In this document: positions 18,549-20,422 of the stretch, piece after piece
Numbering within the stretch: the stretch's first letter is position 1
Layout of the letters: each line of letters begins with the position of its first letter
Source of the DNA: JAUZPB01 sp037140715
Lineage (GTDB): Bacteria > Bacteroidota > Ignavibacteria > Ignavibacteriales > SURF-24
Length of the DNA: 20,422 nucleotides
NCBI GenBank assembly: GCA_037140715.1
Contig: JBAXDX010000052.1
Span: 1-20,422 of the forward strand
Direction of reading: 5' to 3'
Made by a program: the position numbers and the translations under genes
Notes under the pieces: model-generated
What the model saw: only the letters and a program-made list of their open reading frames with translations
Database searches by the model: none
What the model was told of the DNA's origin: nothing

Positions 18549-18748
18549 TTCTTCTGCATTGACGAACCTGCATTTGATAATTTAATTTTACTGCTAATTT
18601 ATAACAGAAATAATGATTGTCATTTATTGGACAGAGGGCTGTTGGATGAAAGTTGTTTATATGGAAAATTTCAGATAAATAATTCAGACTGATGACGCTA
18701 AATTCAATATCAATAATTAACTACAAGCTTTATTAAGGAGAAAATACA

Positions 18749-19021
18749 TTGTTCAAAAATTCTTTGATTATTACAAAAACTTATCCTAGCATTCTTTTAA
18801 TTACTTTATTTATGTTTTGTTCCTGTTCATCTCCAAACGCACCATCAGGAAGCACACCCTCAGGAAACTCTCCCTCTGATCATACTGTGAATAAAAATGG
18901 TATAATGCATAAAACGGGATTGAATAATCCGACAACAAATTGTATATCCTGCCATGGAAGTGATTTAAATGGCGGAAGTACCGGGATATCCTGTTATTCC
19001 TGTCACGGTAAGAAATGGTAA
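18749..19021 (+). CDS. small diheme c-type cytochrome lipoprotein
   Basis: The 90-residue protein has two haem-c attachment motifs: C65-I-S-C68-H69 and C82-Y-S-C85-H86, both followed by Gly. The N-terminus is a lipoprotein signal (hydrophobic 13-23; FCSC with candidate lipid-attached C24 or C26), then a Ser/Pro/Gly-rich linker (27-44) and a short haem-binding tail. H45 and H54 could serve as distal ligands. Start is TTG: AAGGAG sits 8 bp ahead and the next in-frame Met would cut into the signal peptide. Small electron carriers of this build are common in anaerobic or respiring Bacteroidota/Ignavibacteriota-type bacteria. It would sit in the periplasm, tethered to a membrane. Partners are not visible nearby; the gene has its own 200-bp upstream gap, in which I see no gene. 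Confidence 0.88.
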   Translation: MFKNSLIITKTYPSILLITLFMFCSCSSPNAPSGSTPSGNSPSDHTVNKNGIMHKTGLNNPTTNCISCHGSDLNGGSTGISCYSCHGKKW

Positions 19022-19197
19022 GAATAATTTCTAAAATAAAATAGAAAGCCGGAGATTTCATCTTCAATATGCCGGAAAATTCTAAATATCTAAATTGTTT
19101 GTTTTTAATTTGCTTATAATTCATTAATATTTTAATTTAAGCCGGGAATTATAGACGATATTGAAATAATCTAACACCATTACCTAAGCTGGTACTA

Positions 19198-19225
19198 TTG
19201 AGTAAAGTCAAGGTATGGATATAAT
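19198..19225 (+). promoter_or_regulatory. putative sigma-70-type promoter for the 19258 gene
   Basis: TTGAGT (19198-19203) and TATAAT (19220-19225) are separated by 16 bp and lie 32 bp before the ATG, which also has a strong ribosome site (AGGAGAAGGA, 19245-19254). The match is good by E. coli rules, but Bacteroidota-type sigma factors use a different consensus, so this is tentative. Confidence 0.4.
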
Positions 19226-19257
19226 TTAATAATAATTAATCAACAGGAGAAGGAAAA

Positions 19258-19797
19258 ATGGGTGTCTTCAAAGCGTATTCGGAAAAAGTAGAAGTAAACG
19301 GGCAGACAGTTTTAGCAGTAATTAAAGGAATGGGAGCTATGAAGTCAGTCGGTAACAGACTACTGGAAGAAGCCGGTTTATACAATGTTACAGAAAATGG
19401 CTGGTATTCCCAGCAAAAATGGTTAAATGCATTTAAGGTAATAGCAGAAAAAGTAGGAAAACACACACTAAGAAGTATTGGAAACAGCATACCTGAATCA
19501 GCTAAATTCCCGCCACATATCAATGATATCCATTCAGCATTAGCCTCAATTGACATTGCCTATAAACTGAATCATAGAAATGGCGAGATAGGATTTTACA
19601 GGTATAAAAAAGTATCAGACAATGAAGCAGAAATGTTCTGTAAAAATCCTTATCCATCAGAATTTGATTATGGTATTATAGAAGCAGTATCAAAAAAATT
19701 CGCAGATCCCGGCGTATATCCAAAAGTTATAACAGATACCACAAAAGAAAGCAGAACCAAAGGCGGGGAATCCTGCACTTTTATTGTCAGATGGTAA
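19258..19797 (+). CDS. conserved-looking protein of unknown function, 179 residues
   Basis: No known enzyme motif, signal peptide or membrane helix is visible, so it is probably cytosolic. The N-terminal half is mixed helix and strand. The C-terminal half has FYRYKKV (113-119), a strand and loop CKNPYPSEFDYGII (127-140), and ends GGESCTFIVRW. A Cys-x-Asn-Pro-Tyr-Pro loop followed by a C-terminal Cys-Thr-x-x-x-x-x-Trp strand recalls small sensory or V4R/DUF2378-type ligand-binding proteins, where C-terminal cysteines can bind metal; this is a weak resemblance from memory. Cysteines C127 and C175 are the only two seen in the C-terminal half. The gene is monocistronic by spacing, with an unusually strong ribosome site, suggesting good expression. 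Confidence 0.75.
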   Translation: MGVFKAYSEKVEVNGQTVLAVIKGMGAMKSVGNRLLEEAGLYNVTENGWYSQQKWLNAFKVIAEKVGKHTLRSIGNSIPESAKFPPHINDIHSALASIDIAYKLNHRNGEIGFYRYKKVSDNEAEMFCKNPYPSEFDYGIIEAVSKKFADPGVYPKVITDTTKESRTKGGESCTFIVRW

Positions 19798-19840
19798 TAA
19801 GGAAAAGCAGAAATTTCTCCACGAATTATTTTTGTATTCA

Positions 19841-20017
19841 TGTTACGCGAAATTCATCTGAACTGTGATTCATTTGATTATGATGATTTTTATGATAACG
19901 CATATCATCAGTTGCTTTGTCTTAATCCGTGATTCAGACTTGTATGACAGCGCTGTCAGTATTAAAATGAATCATGGTTAATCATAAAAATCACAGTTCT
20001 GACAATTTTGCGTAACA
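19841..20017. repeat. 177-bp palindromic element with terminal inverted repeats (MITE-like)
   Basis: The ends TGTTACGCGAAATT (19841-19854) and AATTTTGCGTAACA (20004-20017) are inverted repeats with one mismatch in 14. Inside, GAACTGTGATT (19860-19870) pairs perfectly with AATCACAGTTC (19989-19999). TGATTTTTATGAT (19884-19896) pairs perfectly with ATCATAAAAATCA (19981-19993), which overlaps the previous arm, so two alternative folds exist. A perfect 14-bp palindrome, TGACAGCGCTGTCA (19945-19958), lies inside. No coding frame or obvious target duplication is present. It occupies the whole gap between two converging genes, so it could also serve as a two-way terminator. Confidence 0.75.
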
Positions 20018-20024
20018 TAACTGA

Positions 20025-20422
20025 TTAAGAGGGAAATTCATCGTACCCTGTTGCCGGAATCGTAAAATAAAAAGTACTTCCCTTTCCCTTCTCGCTTTCC
20101 ACCCGGATTCTGCCGCCATGCTTTTCTACAAATTCTTTACAGAGCAACAACCCCAGACCCGTGCTGGATTCACCGTCCGTGCCTTTACGTCCTACTTTTT
20201 CGTCCACCCTAAATAACTTTTGAGATAAAGCTTCTGACATTCCGATACCGCTGTCGGTTACTGATATTTCCACCATATTATTTTTTGCTTCTGTTGCCCT
20301 GACTATTACTTTGCCACTGTACCTGGTAAACTTTACTGCATTTGACAAAAGATTACGCAGAACAGTGTTAAGCATAGCCTCATCCGCCTTAACAGTCCGG
20401 TTTTGGCCGGCTTCATTAATTA
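20025..20422 (-). CDS. histidine kinase, C-terminal ATPase part (partial, runs off window)
   Basis: On the minus strand the frame stays open to the window edge, so the visible 132 codons are the C-terminus of a longer gene; the Met at 20375 is internal. It is the catalytic HATPase_c domain of a sensor kinase: N box NTVLRNLLSNAVKFT, G1 box DSGIGMS, an F-box Leu-Phe, and G2 box GLGLLLCKEF followed by HGGRIRVES and a final FTIP strand. It binds ATP and phosphorylates the kinase's own histidine, which lies outside the window along with any PAS or membrane sensor region. It ends shortly after the FTIP strand, so no receiver domain is attached at the C-terminus. The gene converges on the unknown-protein gene across the palindromic element. 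Confidence 0.95.
   Translation of the reverse strand, partial: INEAGQNRTVKADEAMLNTVLRNLLSNAVKFTRYSGKVIVRATEAKNNMVEISVTDSGIGMSEALSQKLFRVDEKVGRKGTDGESSTGLGLLLCKEFVEKHGGRIRVESEKGKGSTFYFTIPATGYDEFPS

Noticed and set aside
18549..18748. A promoter pair TTGATA (18574) with TATAAC (18600) before the cytochrome gene.
   Set aside because: The spacer would be 20 bp, too long for a convincing sigma-70 site, and the region is AT-rich enough for chance matches.

Overview
The window is about 20.4 kb of AT-leaning bacterial DNA (roughly 40% GC by eye), densely coding and almost entirely on the + strand. The gene content suggests a Gram-negative member of the Bacteroidota/Chlorobiota/Ignavibacteriota group: an RND efflux pump with periplasmic adaptor, a small lipoprotein cytochrome ending in Cys-Tyr-Ser-Cys-His-Gly, mixed strong and weak Shine-Dalgarno sites, and TTG starts. 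This placement is an inference from gene style; there is no rRNA or marker gene in the window. No tRNA, CRISPR array or intact transposase was seen.

Layout. (1) 54-3116: a 1020-residue SNF2-type helicase-like protein whose ATPase motifs are visibly eroded, with a C-terminal domain resembling an Mrr-type nuclease without its catalytic residues. (2) 3117-3415: a gap holding three 19-bp palindrome-like sites exactly 41 bp apart, upstream of a TatD nuclease/radical-SAM fusion gene (3416-4774). (3) 4885-10208: a family 4 glycosyltransferase, a membrane-fusion (adaptor) gene overlapping it by 4 bp and interrupted by one in-frame TAG, and an intact HAE1-type RND pump. No outer-membrane channel gene is present. 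(4) 10327-11703: a HAD-fold-like protein of unknown role with altered catalytic aspartates.

(5) 11964-18548: an apparent exopolysaccharide module of three genes: UDP-GlcNAc 2-epimerase (wecB), a 1320-residue exported protein joining a DUF2334 deacetylase-like domain to a TIM-barrel glycoside-hydrolase-like domain, and a processive, membrane-bound family 2 glycosyltransferase. By analogy with PgaB/PgaC, PelA and Bacillus YdaL/YdaM, the synthase would make and export an amino-sugar polymer while the exported protein deacetylates and/or cuts it. (6) 18749-19797: a small diheme c-type lipoprotein and a 179-residue protein of unrecognised family. (7) 19841-20017: a 177-bp element with near-perfect terminal inverted repeats and a central palindrome, resembling a MITE or dispersed palindromic repeat. 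(8) 20025-20422, minus strand: the C-terminal ATPase part of a histidine kinase that runs off the window.

The most notable points are the run of apparent pseudoenzymes (SNF2/Mrr and HAD), the single amber codon splitting the pump adaptor next to an intact pump, the deacetylase/hydrolase fusion beside a synthase, and the two non-coding palindromic structures.
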